A stretch of DNA of 32,492 nucleotides from Desulfuromonadaceae bacterium UBA2294 (lineage in GTDB: Bacteria > Desulfobacterota > Desulfuromonadia > Desulfuromonadales > UBA2294). The DNA lies in NCBI GenBank assembly GCA_002345625.1, contig DDWE01000153.1, positions 1-32,492 on the forward strand, written 5' to 3'. Each line of letters opens with the position of its first letter. The stretch's first letter is position 1. Made by a program: the position numbers and the translations under genes. This document shows positions 24,668 through 32,031 of this stretch, one piece after another. The notes beneath the pieces are model-generated. The model saw only the letters and a program-made list of their open reading frames with translations. It did not search any database and had not been told where the DNA came from.

Positions 24668-25734
24668 GGCGGCTTCTTGCTGATCGGCATCTGCTGTTGG
24701 TGCTCGCTGCAGGGATCACCCTGGGTCTATTCGGCGTTCTTCTCAGTCGCTGGGGGAATCCTGAGCGCACCGGAATTTGTGTCTCCTGCTTCCTGGAGAA
24801 CACCGCCGGGGCGCTGGGGTTGCATAATAATGTGCGATTGCAGTACATCCGCCCGGAGCTACCCGGCTTCATCCTCGGCGCAACGGTCAGTGCCCTGATC
24901 GCCGGTGAGTTCCGCTCGCGAGGCGGGGCGGCGCCGCTGTACCGGTTTCTGGCCGGGGTCTTTTTGATTGTTGGTTGCAGTGTCTTCATCGGCTGTCCGA
25001 TCAAGCTCTTTTTGCGCATGACCGCCGGCGACCTGACGACACTCGCCGGCTTTGCCGGTCTGCTCGCTGGCGGCTGGTTGGCGGTGCGGGGCTTGACCGC
25101 CGGGGTCCATATCGGCCGATCGGCACCGCAACAGGGCGGGTCGGGCACGCTGGTTCCGCTGCTGTTTCTGTTTTTACTGATTTTGCTGTTTGTCCAGCCA
25201 CTGTTTCTCCTGATCTCGACCCGGGGAAGCGCCGCTGAGCATGCCCCGTTACTGGTCTCGCTCGGAGTCGGCCTGCTGCTTGGCGTTCTGGCCCAGAGGA
25301 CCCGTTTTTGCATCACCGGTGCGATTCGTGACCTGTTTCTGCTCGGCAGGCGAGCTCAACTGGTCTGGGGATTGCTGGCGTTTATCGTCACGGCGACGCT
25401 GACCCATCTGATTGCCGGGTCGTTTCATGCCGGTTACTTTGGTCAGCCTGGCGCCCATCTCGATGCCCTCTGGAGCTTTCTCGGCATGCTGCTGGTCGGC
25501 TGGCTGTCGGTGTTGATCGGTGGTTGTCCGTTCCGGCAGATGATCAAGGCCGGGGAGGGCGACACCGACGCCGGCATGGTTGTGATCGGCATGCTGGCCG
25601 GTGGCGGTCTGGTTCAGTCATGGGGCATTGCGGCAACGGCGGCCGGAGTGGCTCTGAACGGTCAGGTTGCTGTGCTGGCCGGTCTTGGATTTGTTTTGCT
25701 GCTCTCGCTGCTGTTTCGCGAGCGCAGCGCTTAA
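24664..25734 (+). CDS. yedE: YedE-family putative selenium/sulfur transporter
   Basis: Membrane transporter of 356 residues, about ten helices in two similar halves. It closely follows the YedE branch associated with selenium metabolism: GNPERTGICVSCFLENTAGA (44-63 region) and LQYIRPELPGFILG, then GEFRSRGGAAPLYRFLAG and GCSVFIGCPIKLFLRMTAGD. In the second half are QRTRFCITGAIRDLFLL and IGGCPFRQMIKAGEGDTDAG. The conserved Cys residues resemble those that relay thiosulfate in the related YeeE/TsuA transporter. Known members of this branch co-occur with SelD/TusA-like genes, but neither is in this window. Its position beside a cysteine desulfurase and peptide maturase suggests it supplies or exports a sulfur or selenium species for the pathway. 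Confidence 0.9.
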   Translation: MRRLLADRHLLLVLAAGITLGLFGVLLSRWGNPERTGICVSCFLENTAGALGLHNNVRLQYIRPELPGFILGATVSALIAGEFRSRGGAAPLYRFLAGVFLIVGCSVFIGCPIKLFLRMTAGDLTTLAGFAGLLAGGWLAVRGLTAGVHIGRSAPQQGGSGTLVPLLFLFLLILLFVQPLFLLISTRGSAAEHAPLLVSLGVGLLLGVLAQRTRFCITGAIRDLFLLGRRAQLVWGLLAFIVTATLTHLIAGSFHAGYFGQPGAHLDALWSFLGMLLVGWLSVLIGGCPFRQMIKAGEGDTDAGMVVIGMLAGGGLVQSWGIAATAAGVALNGQVAVLAGLGFVLLLSLLFRERSA

Positions 25735-25753
25735 ACATGAAGTGGAGAGGTTG

Positions 25754-26068
25754 ATGACTGTGTTAAAACGAAATCCGGCCATTATCTGGCGAGTCGAGCG
25801 GCAGCGGGAGGCTGAAGTCAAACAGGCTCTGGCCGCCGGGGACGATCCCGGGGAGCGGGGAACGGTGCTGCTGATTGATTCCGGCACCATGCACCAATTG
25901 AATCTGGTTGGCGGCACCATCTGGCAACTGATCGACGGCACCCGCACCGCTGCCGACATTGTCGCCGATCTGGCGGTTGAATATGATGTGTCACAAGACG
26001 AACTGATCGGGGACGTCGAGGCGTTCACCAGTGATCTTCTGCAACGAGGATGGTTACTCCATGGCTGA
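25754..26068 (+). CDS. PqqD-like peptide chaperone (GeoRSP-type)
   Basis: Small RiPP recognition protein of 104 residues, start ATG at 25754 behind GGAGAGG. PqqD-like proteins are winged-helix domains that bind the leader of a precursor peptide and present it to a radical SAM enzyme. The family pattern is visible: LKRNPAIIWRVE at the start, a beta region LLIDSGTMHQLNLVGGTIWQL, and the helical end GTRTAADIVADLAVEYDVSQDELIGDVEAFTSDLLQRGWL. These are the N-x-x-G/A-x-x-I-W-x-L and D-x-x-x-F-L-x-x-L-x-x-x-G-W/L elements. It overlaps the maturase gene by eight bases, so the two are made together. A longer upstream frame start at 25667 lies inside yedE and is rejected. Confidence 0.9.
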   Translation: MTVLKRNPAIIWRVERQREAEVKQALAAGDDPGERGTVLLIDSGTMHQLNLVGGTIWQLIDGTRTAADIVADLAVEYDVSQDELIGDVEAFTSDLLQRGWLLHG

Positions 26069-27062
26069 GTTTACGGATCTGTTTTCTGCGCCGCTGACGT
26101 TTAACTGGACGCTATCGTATCGCTGTAACTTCTCCTGCGTGCACTGTTACAGTCGTGAAGAGGCGGCGGAGGAGTTGTCGACTGCCGAAATCTGCAGCAT
26201 GGTCGATATCCTGGCCGAAAAGCAGGTGCCGTTTATCAATTTTGGCGGCGGTGAACCTCTGGTTCGTGCCGACTTGTTTGACGTGGCCACTTATGCGACC
26301 AGTAAAGGGCTTAATGTTTCCATGAATTCCAACGGCTGGCTGCTCGATCTGGCCGCTGCTGAAAAGCTCAAAGCTGCCGGGTTCAAGAGCGTCGGAATCA
26401 GCATTGATAGCGCCGATGCCGCTTTACACGATGATTTCCGCTGCATGCAAGGCGCCTGGGATCGTGCTGTCGGGGCTCTGCAAGCCTTGCGAACGGTTGG
26501 TCTGCGCAGCACCTTAAGTGCTGTTATCTCCCGGATTAATTATCAGCATTTTCGCCAGATTCTCGATCTGGCACGCGATAACGGTGTGGCCCAGGTTTAC
26601 CTGCATAATTTTAAATGTAGCGGTCGTGGTTTCAAAAATCGTGAAGAGCTCGATTTGTCGCCGGAGGAGTGGAAGGCGTTCTATGTCGAAGCGTTAGCGG
26701 TGAAGAATGCAACCACGGATATCAGCATCTCCTTCGATGATCCGGTCATTGCTTCGTTGCCCGGATATGCTGAAAACCCGTTGGTAAAAGGGAGTAGCTG
26801 TGGTAAACTTTCGCTGCATTTAAAACCGAACGGGGACATCACTCCCTGCGGTTTCATCCCGCTGGTGGTCGGAAATCTGCTGCACGACGATTTTGACGAC
26901 CTGTGGAAAAATTCACACATTCTCAATGCCATGCGTAACAAGGAAGCCAAGGGGAAGTGTGGCAGTTGCGGTTCTTATGAAAGCTGTCTGGGCGGCTGTA
27001 CCGCCAGGGCTTTTGCGACTACAGGAGATTTCAGCGAACCGGATCCGCATTGCTGGAAGTAA
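26061..27062 (+). CDS. Radical SAM/SPASM peptide maturase (GeoRSP-type)
   Basis: Iron-sulfur enzyme of 333 residues that should cut S-adenosylmethionine to make a radical and modify the adjacent precursor peptide. The start ATG at 26061 has GAGGA ten bases upstream; an earlier GTG is less suitable. The radical SAM cluster motif is RCNFSCVHC (Cys22, 26, 29), with GGGEPL (about 65-70) as the SAM-binding loop. The SPASM domain has a CG...PCGF pair and then CX2CX5CX3C (Cys300, 303, 309, 313) with Cys331, sufficient for two auxiliary clusters. Architecture equals PqqE/MftC-type maturases, which make C-C, C-S or C-O links. The actual reaction is unknown. I judge it to belong to the system Haft named GeoRSP, from memory and context. 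Confidence 0.93.
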   Translation: MAEFTDLFSAPLTFNWTLSYRCNFSCVHCYSREEAAEELSTAEICSMVDILAEKQVPFINFGGGEPLVRADLFDVATYATSKGLNVSMNSNGWLLDLAAAEKLKAAGFKSVGISIDSADAALHDDFRCMQGAWDRAVGALQALRTVGLRSTLSAVISRINYQHFRQILDLARDNGVAQVYLHNFKCSGRGFKNREELDLSPEEWKAFYVEALAVKNATTDISISFDDPVIASLPGYAENPLVKGSSCGKLSLHLKPNGDITPCGFIPLVVGNLLHDDFDDLWKNSHILNAMRNKEAKGKCGSCGSYESCLGGCTARAFATTGDFSEPDPHCWK

Positions 27063-27083
27063 TCCGCGTTCTTAACCTAAAAC

Positions 27084-27090
27084 AAGGAGG
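27084..27090 (+). promoter_or_regulatory. Perfect Shine-Dalgarno sequence of the precursor peptide
   Basis: AAGGAGG with seven bases to the ATG at 27098 is the best ribosome-binding site in the operon and decides that the 18-codon frame is a translated gene. Confidence 0.85.
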
Positions 27091-27097
27091 TGCTCAC

Positions 27098-27154
27098 ATG
27101 AAAAAGTACCAGAAGCCGATGGTCGTCGGATCCTCGAACGTCCATCCCTGCTAA
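27098..27154 (+). CDS. RiPP precursor peptide, 18 residues
   Basis: The frame reads MKKYQKPMVVGSSNVHPC and stops at TAA. It lies between the radical SAM maturase and the SPASM partner, behind a perfect ribosome site and before a strong hairpin, which is the arrangement of a ribosomally made, modified peptide that must be abundant. The basic N-terminus (MKKYQKP) would be the leader bound by the PqqD-like protein. The C-terminal GSSNVHPC would be the core, with a terminal Cys as the obvious site for a thioether, sulfur/selenium transfer or metal binding. Lys, Tyr, Met and Cys are the reactive residues. It is too short for normal gene finders. The modification and final product are unknown. I rank it as almost certainly expressed. 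Confidence 0.85.
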   Translation: MKKYQKPMVVGSSNVHPC

Positions 27155-27161
27155 CGCAGGA

Positions 27162-27194
27162 GGGGGGCAGCAAGCGCTGCCCCCCGTTTTTTTT
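27162..27194 (+). terminator. Strong intrinsic terminator or attenuator after the precursor
   Basis: GGGGGGCAGC (27162-27171) and GCTGCCCCCC (27176-27185) form a ten-base-pair stem with loop AAGC, followed after one G by eight T residues. The hairpin starts seven bases after the peptide stop codon. The downstream genes still belong to the pathway, so it probably works as a partial terminator that raises peptide mRNA over downstream mRNA. Confidence 0.9.
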
Positions 27195-27218
27195 CACATT
27201 ACCTAATCGTGGATAGCT

Positions 27219-28157
27219 ATGGCTCTGGATCTTCTCGACACTCCATTGCGCGCTACCTGGGATTTGCACGACGGCCGAAGCGGTATGCCATCACCGCTTG
27301 CCGCCCAGGTAGCCCAACGCTTGACTGACGCCCAGGTCTTTTACCTGACGCTCGATCTGCATCCGCTTTTACATGCCGACGTCGTTGATCTGGTTCGCGA
27401 TCTGTCGGCAGCGGGTTGTCAGGTTGAGGTCTGTACCGGTTCTTCCGCAGATGAGCTTGCGCGCCTGCCGGAGTTGCCGGAGACGGTTCCGGTCCTGCTC
27501 GATGTGGCGCCGTTCTGTTTGGCCGATGGCCTCGATTTCGTCGGTCTCGGCAAAATCATGGATGACTTTCGTGCCATGGGGCGTATTCCGGTCTTTTCCC
27601 TCGTGCCAAACCGGGACAATATCGGTCTTCTTGGCGCTCTTTTTGCCTTTAGCCAGCGTGCCGGAATTGCCCGTTTTAAGTTGCCAAACCTGCGAATTAA
27701 TGATACTTTTCGCCAAACTTGCCAACCGTTTATGGTGACTCCCTCCGATCTGGATCGGCTGCGTCTGCAGGTGAGTGATGCGGCTGCCTTTCGTAGCGGT
27801 TTGCAACTTGACGTGCATGACTTGTTTCTGTGGGAAATTCTCTTCCCGGATGGTGGTACAGCACGCAGCGAGTACGGTGGCTGCCAGGCGGCGAACAGCC
27901 TGGCCCATGTCGATCTGCAGGCCACAGTGCATCCCTGTAACTCCTGGCCGCACCCCCTGGGTCATCTGGCTGTTGCCAGCTTCGATGTGATCTGGTCTTC
28001 ACCCGACCGGCTTGCAATCAGGCAGAACGTCGCCATGCAACCGGCCGGATGTTGTAATTGCCGCGATTACGCCATCTGTTTTGGTGGTTGCCGTGGCCTG
28101 GCCCGCGAACTTCCTACAATCGACGGTCGCGACCCGATGTGCGCCGGCCGCCGCTAA
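27219..28157 (+). CDS. SPASM-domain partner without radical SAM cluster (GeoRSP-type)
   Basis: Protein of 312 residues related to the maturase but without the CX3CX2C motif: the equivalent N-terminal position reads ATWDLHDGRSG. The barrel region (about 10-200) is degenerate. The C-terminal SPASM domain is intact: GGCQAANS, VHPC with Cys240, then CCNCRDYAICFGGC, the same CX2CX5CX3C spacing as in the maturase, and a last Cys in DPMCAGRR. It probably forms a complex with the maturase, shuttling electrons or holding the peptide, as inactive partners do in other RiPP systems. The ribosome site is weak (TGGAT), and it lies after the attenuator hairpin, so less is made than of the peptide. Confidence 0.85.
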   Translation: MALDLLDTPLRATWDLHDGRSGMPSPLAAQVAQRLTDAQVFYLTLDLHPLLHADVVDLVRDLSAAGCQVEVCTGSSADELARLPELPETVPVLLDVAPFCLADGLDFVGLGKIMDDFRAMGRIPVFSLVPNRDNIGLLGALFAFSQRAGIARFKLPNLRINDTFRQTCQPFMVTPSDLDRLRLQVSDAAAFRSGLQLDVHDLFLWEILFPDGGTARSEYGGCQAANSLAHVDLQATVHPCNSWPHPLGHLAVASFDVIWSSPDRLAIRQNVAMQPAGCCNCRDYAICFGGCRGLARELPTIDGRDPMCAGRR

Positions 28158-28166
28158 CGAGCGACT

Positions 28167-29312
28167 ATGTCGATCTATCTCGACAACTCAGCGACCTCTT
28201 TCCCAAAACCGGAGTCGGTTTACCTCGCCGTTGATCACGCCTTGCGTGACTGTGGGGCCAACCCCGGTCGCGGAGGGCACCGCATGTCTCTTGATGCGGC
28301 CCGGCTGGTCTATGAAGCGCGTGAAACTGTTGCCCGGTTTTTCGGGGTCAGTGACGCCTCGCGGATTATTTTCACCTCAGGTGCAACCGAATCGATTAAT
28401 CTCGGGTTGTTCGGCCTGTTACAGCCTGGTGACCACGTCGTCACGACGGTCATGGAGCACAACTCGGTTTTGCGGCCTTTGCGCGCCCTGCAGGATCGCG
28501 GTGTCGCTGTAACCCGGGTCGGTGCCGATAAACAGGGGCGGGTGACAGCCGATGACCTGATTGCCGCCTGCACCAGCCAGACCCGGCTTGTGGTGTTGAC
28601 CCACTGCTCCAATGTCACCGGCACGGTGCAGCCGGTTGAACAGATCGCAAACTGGACCCGTCGGCATGGTATTCTACTGATGGTCGATGCCGCCCAGAGC
28701 GCGGGGTTGCTGACCATCGATGCCCCGGCTATGGGGATCGACCTGCTGGTGGTCCCCGGTCACAAGGGCCTGCTTGGCCCGACCGGTATCGGATGCCTCT
28801 ATGTGCGGGAGGGGATCGAGCTGCAACCACTGATTTATGGAGGGACCGGGACCCAGTCGGAATCTGACCGGGCACCACAGCAGATGCCGGAACGTCTCGA
28901 GAGTGGCACCCCGAACACCTCCGGGATCGCAGGGCTCAAAGCCGGTATTGACTGGTTGCAAACCACCGGACTCGAAACCGTCCGCCACCATGAACGTGAG
29001 TTACTGGAGGTTTTGGTTCAGGGTTTGAAGGCGCTGCCCGATGTGATCGTTTATGGACCGGATAATCTGGCCGATCACGGTGGTGCCGTCTCCTTTGCCA
29101 GTCAGAGGCACGACCCTTCACAGATCGGTTTTCTGCTTGATCACGAACACGACATTATGGTGCGGATCGGCTTGCATTGCGCTCCTGAGGCCCATCGTGC
29201 CATCGGCACATGGCCGCAGGGGACTATTCGCGTCAGTCCGGGTCATTTCACCACAATCGACCAGATCGAAACATTTCTTCACGCAGTGTCCGGCATTGTA
29301 GCCCGGCGCTGA
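28167..29312 (+). CDS. Class V aminotransferase-fold cysteine desulfurase
   Basis: PLP enzyme of 381 residues likely to take sulfur from cysteine or selenium from selenocysteine. MSIYLDNSATSFPKP is the family start. EHNS has His98 to stack on PLP, VDAAQSAG has Asp174, and GHKGLLGPTG has the PLP lysine Lys200. RIGLHCAP has the putative active Cys338, and GTIRVSPGHF closes the domain. The short HKGLLGP form and the RxGLHCAP loop match the branch that accompanies selenium-related YedE/YedF genes and not IscS. Together with YedE it gives the operon a sulfur or selenium supply route. It starts nine bases after the previous stop. Confidence 0.9.
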   Translation: MSIYLDNSATSFPKPESVYLAVDHALRDCGANPGRGGHRMSLDAARLVYEARETVARFFGVSDASRIIFTSGATESINLGLFGLLQPGDHVVTTVMEHNSVLRPLRALQDRGVAVTRVGADKQGRVTADDLIAACTSQTRLVVLTHCSNVTGTVQPVEQIANWTRRHGILLMVDAAQSAGLLTIDAPAMGIDLLVVPGHKGLLGPTGIGCLYVREGIELQPLIYGGTGTQSESDRAPQQMPERLESGTPNTSGIAGLKAGIDWLQTTGLETVRHHERELLEVLVQGLKALPDVIVYGPDNLADHGGAVSFASQRHDPSQIGFLLDHEHDIMVRIGLHCAPEAHRAIGTWPQGTIRVSPGHFTTIDQIETFLHAVSGIVARR

Positions 29313-29334
29313 CGATGACAACAAGGAGGCGCCA

Positions 29335-29613
29335 ATGATTCGTCAAATGCTGATCATGTTGATGTTTGTCATGCTGCTTGCTGGCTGTGCTCTGCCGCCG
29401 GACAAACCGGTGACCCGCGATGAGCTGATGGAGACGAAAATTTACCAGATCTATATTATCGTCGAGTCGCCAGAACAGGTCTTGGACCGGTTGAATACTT
29501 ATGGTGAAGTGGTCCTTGAAGCCAAACGCAATATTCCCGGGAAAAATTATCTCGTGCATGTCAAACTGCTGGCGACTGCCGACGGTATCGAAGTTGTGGA
29601 CTACGATCGCTGA
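29335..29613 (+). CDS. Small lipoprotein, unknown function
   Basis: Lipoprotein of 92 residues with a signal peptide (MIRQMLIMLMFVMLLAGC) and lipobox LAGC, Cys18. The mature part is a single small domain (about 25-92) with KIYQIYIIVESPEQVLDRLNTYG and LVHVKLLATADGIEVVDYDR, an alpha/beta pattern. AAGGAGG with five bases to the ATG is a very good ribosome site. It lies 22 bases after the desulfurase and 12 before the PhoH-like gene, so it may be the last pathway gene or the start of the housekeeping part. No family recognised. Confidence 0.7.
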   Translation: MIRQMLIMLMFVMLLAGCALPPDKPVTRDELMETKIYQIYIIVESPEQVLDRLNTYGEVVLEAKRNIPGKNYLVHVKLLATADGIEVVDYDR

Positions 29614-29625
29614 TAAGGGGGCTTT

Positions 29626-30954
29626 ATGGGCAAGGATAAACCCAAATACTATGTTCTCGACACCAACGTTCTGCTCCATGATCCGCAGGCTTTGTACAAG
29701 TTTGGCGATAATCGCCTGATTATTCCGATTACGGTGATTGAAGAGATTGATCGCTTCAAGAAGGACCTTAATGAAACCGGCCGTAACGCCCGACATGTTT
29801 CGCGCGTTCTTGACGGTCTGCGCGATAAGGGGAAGCTGGTCGAAGGGGTGCCGCTTGAGTCGGGGGGGACCTTGCGTGTGGTCCTGCACACCGCGGAGGC
29901 GATGCATAAACTGCCGGCTGAGCTGGTCGATGATCGTGGCGACAACCGTATCCTTGCCGTCGCTATCGATCTGAAGGCTGTCGGTGATGCCCCGGTTATT
30001 TTTGTCACCAAAGATACCAACCTGCGCATCAAGGCTGATGCGATCGGTCTCATTGCCGAAGATTACGAGTCAGACAAGGTCTCCATCGACGAACTTTACA
30101 GTGGGTTTGCCGAGGTCGATGTTGAACCGGACCAGGTTGATCTGTTTTACAGCCAGGGTTATCTCGATCTCGAAGGAGCCTTTTTCGCCAACCAGTACCT
30201 GACCCTGGTGGATAACACCAACAGTTCTCACACCGCTCTTGGCCGTTATGATGGGACGATGCGGCGGGTGCTGCCGCTGATCCGTTTACCGAAAGAGGGT
30301 ATCTGGGGGATTCATTCCCGTAACCGGGAACAACATTTTGCCATCGACCTGCTGTTAAACGACGATATCCAACTGGTCAGCCTGGTCGGCAAGGCCGGCA
30401 CCGGCAAGACCCTCCTTGCCATTGCGGCCGGTCTGCAGAAATCTGCCGACGACGAGACCTACAACCGGCTTTTAGTTTCTCGCCCGGTTTTTCCCCTCGG
30501 CAAGGATCTCGGTTTTCTTCCCGGCGATATTGAAGAGAAACTGGCCCCCTGGATGCAGCCGATCTTTGATAATGTTGAGTTGTTGCTCGGCAATGTCGAC
30601 GAACGGGGCAAGCGCAAGCGCGGCTACAAGGAACTGGTCGATATGGGCCTGCTGGAGATCGAAGCCCTGACCTACATCCGTGGTCGTTCGATCCCCAAAC
30701 AGTACATGATCGTCGATGAGGCACAAAACCTGACTCCACATGAGATCAAGACTATTGTCACCCGTGCCGGGGAGGGGACCAAAATTGTTCTGACCGGCGA
30801 TCCCTACCAGATTGATAACCCGTATGTCGATGCCTCAAGCAATGGCTTGACCTACCTGGTAGAGAAATTCAAAGGGCAGGAAATTTCCGGGCACATCATT
30901 CTGACCAAAGGCGAACGCTCAAGCCTTGCTGAGCTTGCTGCAAATCTTCTTTAA
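29626..30954 (+). CDS. PIN-domain plus PhoH-like ATPase (PhoH2-type)
   Basis: Protein of 442 residues, the usual length. The N-terminal PIN nuclease domain (about 1-150) begins KYYVLDTNVLLHDP, with acidic residues for metal binding (Asp, and EEIDRFKK). The C-terminal PhoH ATPase/RNA-helicase-like domain (about 225-440) has the Walker A GKAGTGKT and Walker B MIVDEAQNLTPHEIKTI, then GDPYQIDNPY. Such proteins unwind and cleave RNA. AAGGGGG lies just upstream of the ATG. It probably reads through from the sigma-54 operon or from an internal promoter that I cannot see. It is not tied to the pathway by function. Confidence 0.95.
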   Translation: MGKDKPKYYVLDTNVLLHDPQALYKFGDNRLIIPITVIEEIDRFKKDLNETGRNARHVSRVLDGLRDKGKLVEGVPLESGGTLRVVLHTAEAMHKLPAELVDDRGDNRILAVAIDLKAVGDAPVIFVTKDTNLRIKADAIGLIAEDYESDKVSIDELYSGFAEVDVEPDQVDLFYSQGYLDLEGAFFANQYLTLVDNTNSSHTALGRYDGTMRRVLPLIRLPKEGIWGIHSRNREQHFAIDLLLNDDIQLVSLVGKAGTGKTLLAIAAGLQKSADDETYNRLLVSRPVFPLGKDLGFLPGDIEEKLAPWMQPIFDNVELLLGNVDERGKRKRGYKELVDMGLLEIEALTYIRGRSIPKQYMIVDEAQNLTPHEIKTIVTRAGEGTKIVLTGDPYQIDNPYVDASSNGLTYLVEKFKGQEISGHIILTKGERSSLAELAANLL

Positions 30955-30999
30955 AAACGGGCAATTATGCCATTAAACTTGATGTGATACGGCGAGCTG

Positions 31000-32031
31000 A
31001 TGCTGGTCCTGACTCTGGAATCTTCCTGTGACGAAACGGCGGCGGCGGTGGTGCGCGACGGCCGGCAGGTGCTGTCAAACGTCGTCGCCTCGCAGATCGA
31101 TGTTCACAACCGTTACGGCGGCGTTGTCCCGGAGATTGCGGCCCGGCAGCATGTCTCCGCCATCGGTGTTGTGGTCGATGCGGCTCTCGAACAGGCGGGT
31201 ATCGGATTCGATGCGCTTGAGGGGATCGGGGTGACCCGTGGCCCCGGCCTGATCGGTGCATTACTGGTCGGACTCTCTTATGCCCGCGGTGTTGCTCATG
31301 CCTGCAAACTCCCTCTGGTCGGGCTGCATCATATTGAGGGCCATATACTTGCACCGTTACTTGAATATCAAGTGTCCTTCCCTTATCTGGCCCTGGCGGT
31401 CTCCGGCGGCCATACCCACCTTTACCGGGTCGAAGGGATTGGTCGTTATCGCACCGTCGGACGCACCCGAGATGATGCTGCGGGGGAGGCCTTCGACAAG
31501 GTGGCCAAACTTCTTGGTCTCGGCTATCCAGGTGGCGCGCGCATCGATCAGTTGGCGGCACTCGGCAATCCGGCAGCGATCACTTTTCCACGGCCGATGC
31601 TGCACACTGGCCTCGACTTCAGCTTCAGCGGGATAAAAACCTCAGTACGCAATCATCTTGAACCGTTACAACAACCGTTGTCTGACACCGATCTCTCCGA
31701 TCTGGCGGCCAGTTTTCAGGCGGCGATGGTCGAAGTTCTTTGTAAAAAAACCTTGCGGGCCGCCGAGGCCGAAGGGTTACAACGGATTGTTGTGTGTGGC
31801 GGCGTCGCCTGCAACCGTGGACTGCGTGCGGCGATGACCGAACAGGCATCTCGCTGCGCGCGTCAGGTCTTCTTTCCATCACCGGCTTTATGTGGGGACA
31901 ATGCGGCCATGCTCGGAGTCGCTGCCGATGCTTACCTGGTTCAGGGCGCCGGTTTGTATCCGGTGGCTGATGCGATCGCAACCTGGCCCCTTGATCACGC
32001 TGCACCGGCAAATTTTCAAGCGGAGGCTTAA
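31000..32031 (+). CDS. tsaD: tRNA threonylcarbamoyladenosine transferase subunit TsaD
   Basis: Universal enzyme that, with TsaB and TsaE, adds threonylcarbamoyl to A37 of ANN-decoding tRNAs. The 343 residues start MLVLTLESSCDETAAAVV, the ASKHA fold signature. The metal-binding HHIEGH (110-115) and the substrate loop AVSGGHTHLY are present, as are RDDAAGEAFDKVAKLLGLGYPGG and the C-terminal VCGGVACNRGLR. Length and motifs are fully normal. The ribosome site is weak (GGCGAG). It lies 45 bases behind the PhoH-like gene and is directly followed by a DUF2062 gene. Confidence 0.97.
   Translation: MLVLTLESSCDETAAAVVRDGRQVLSNVVASQIDVHNRYGGVVPEIAARQHVSAIGVVVDAALEQAGIGFDALEGIGVTRGPGLIGALLVGLSYARGVAHACKLPLVGLHHIEGHILAPLLEYQVSFPYLALAVSGGHTHLYRVEGIGRYRTVGRTRDDAAGEAFDKVAKLLGLGYPGGARIDQLAALGNPAAITFPRPMLHTGLDFSFSGIKTSVRNHLEPLQQPLSDTDLSDLAASFQAAMVEVLCKKTLRAAEAEGLQRIVVCGGVACNRGLRAAMTEQASRCARQVFFPSPALCGDNAAMLGVAADAYLVQGAGLYPVADAIATWPLDHAAPANFQAEA

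Noticed and set aside
27149..27154. Selenocysteine insertion at the peptide end
   Set aside because: The last codons are TGC TAA; there is no in-frame TGA, so the residue is Cys. Selenium could only enter after translation.
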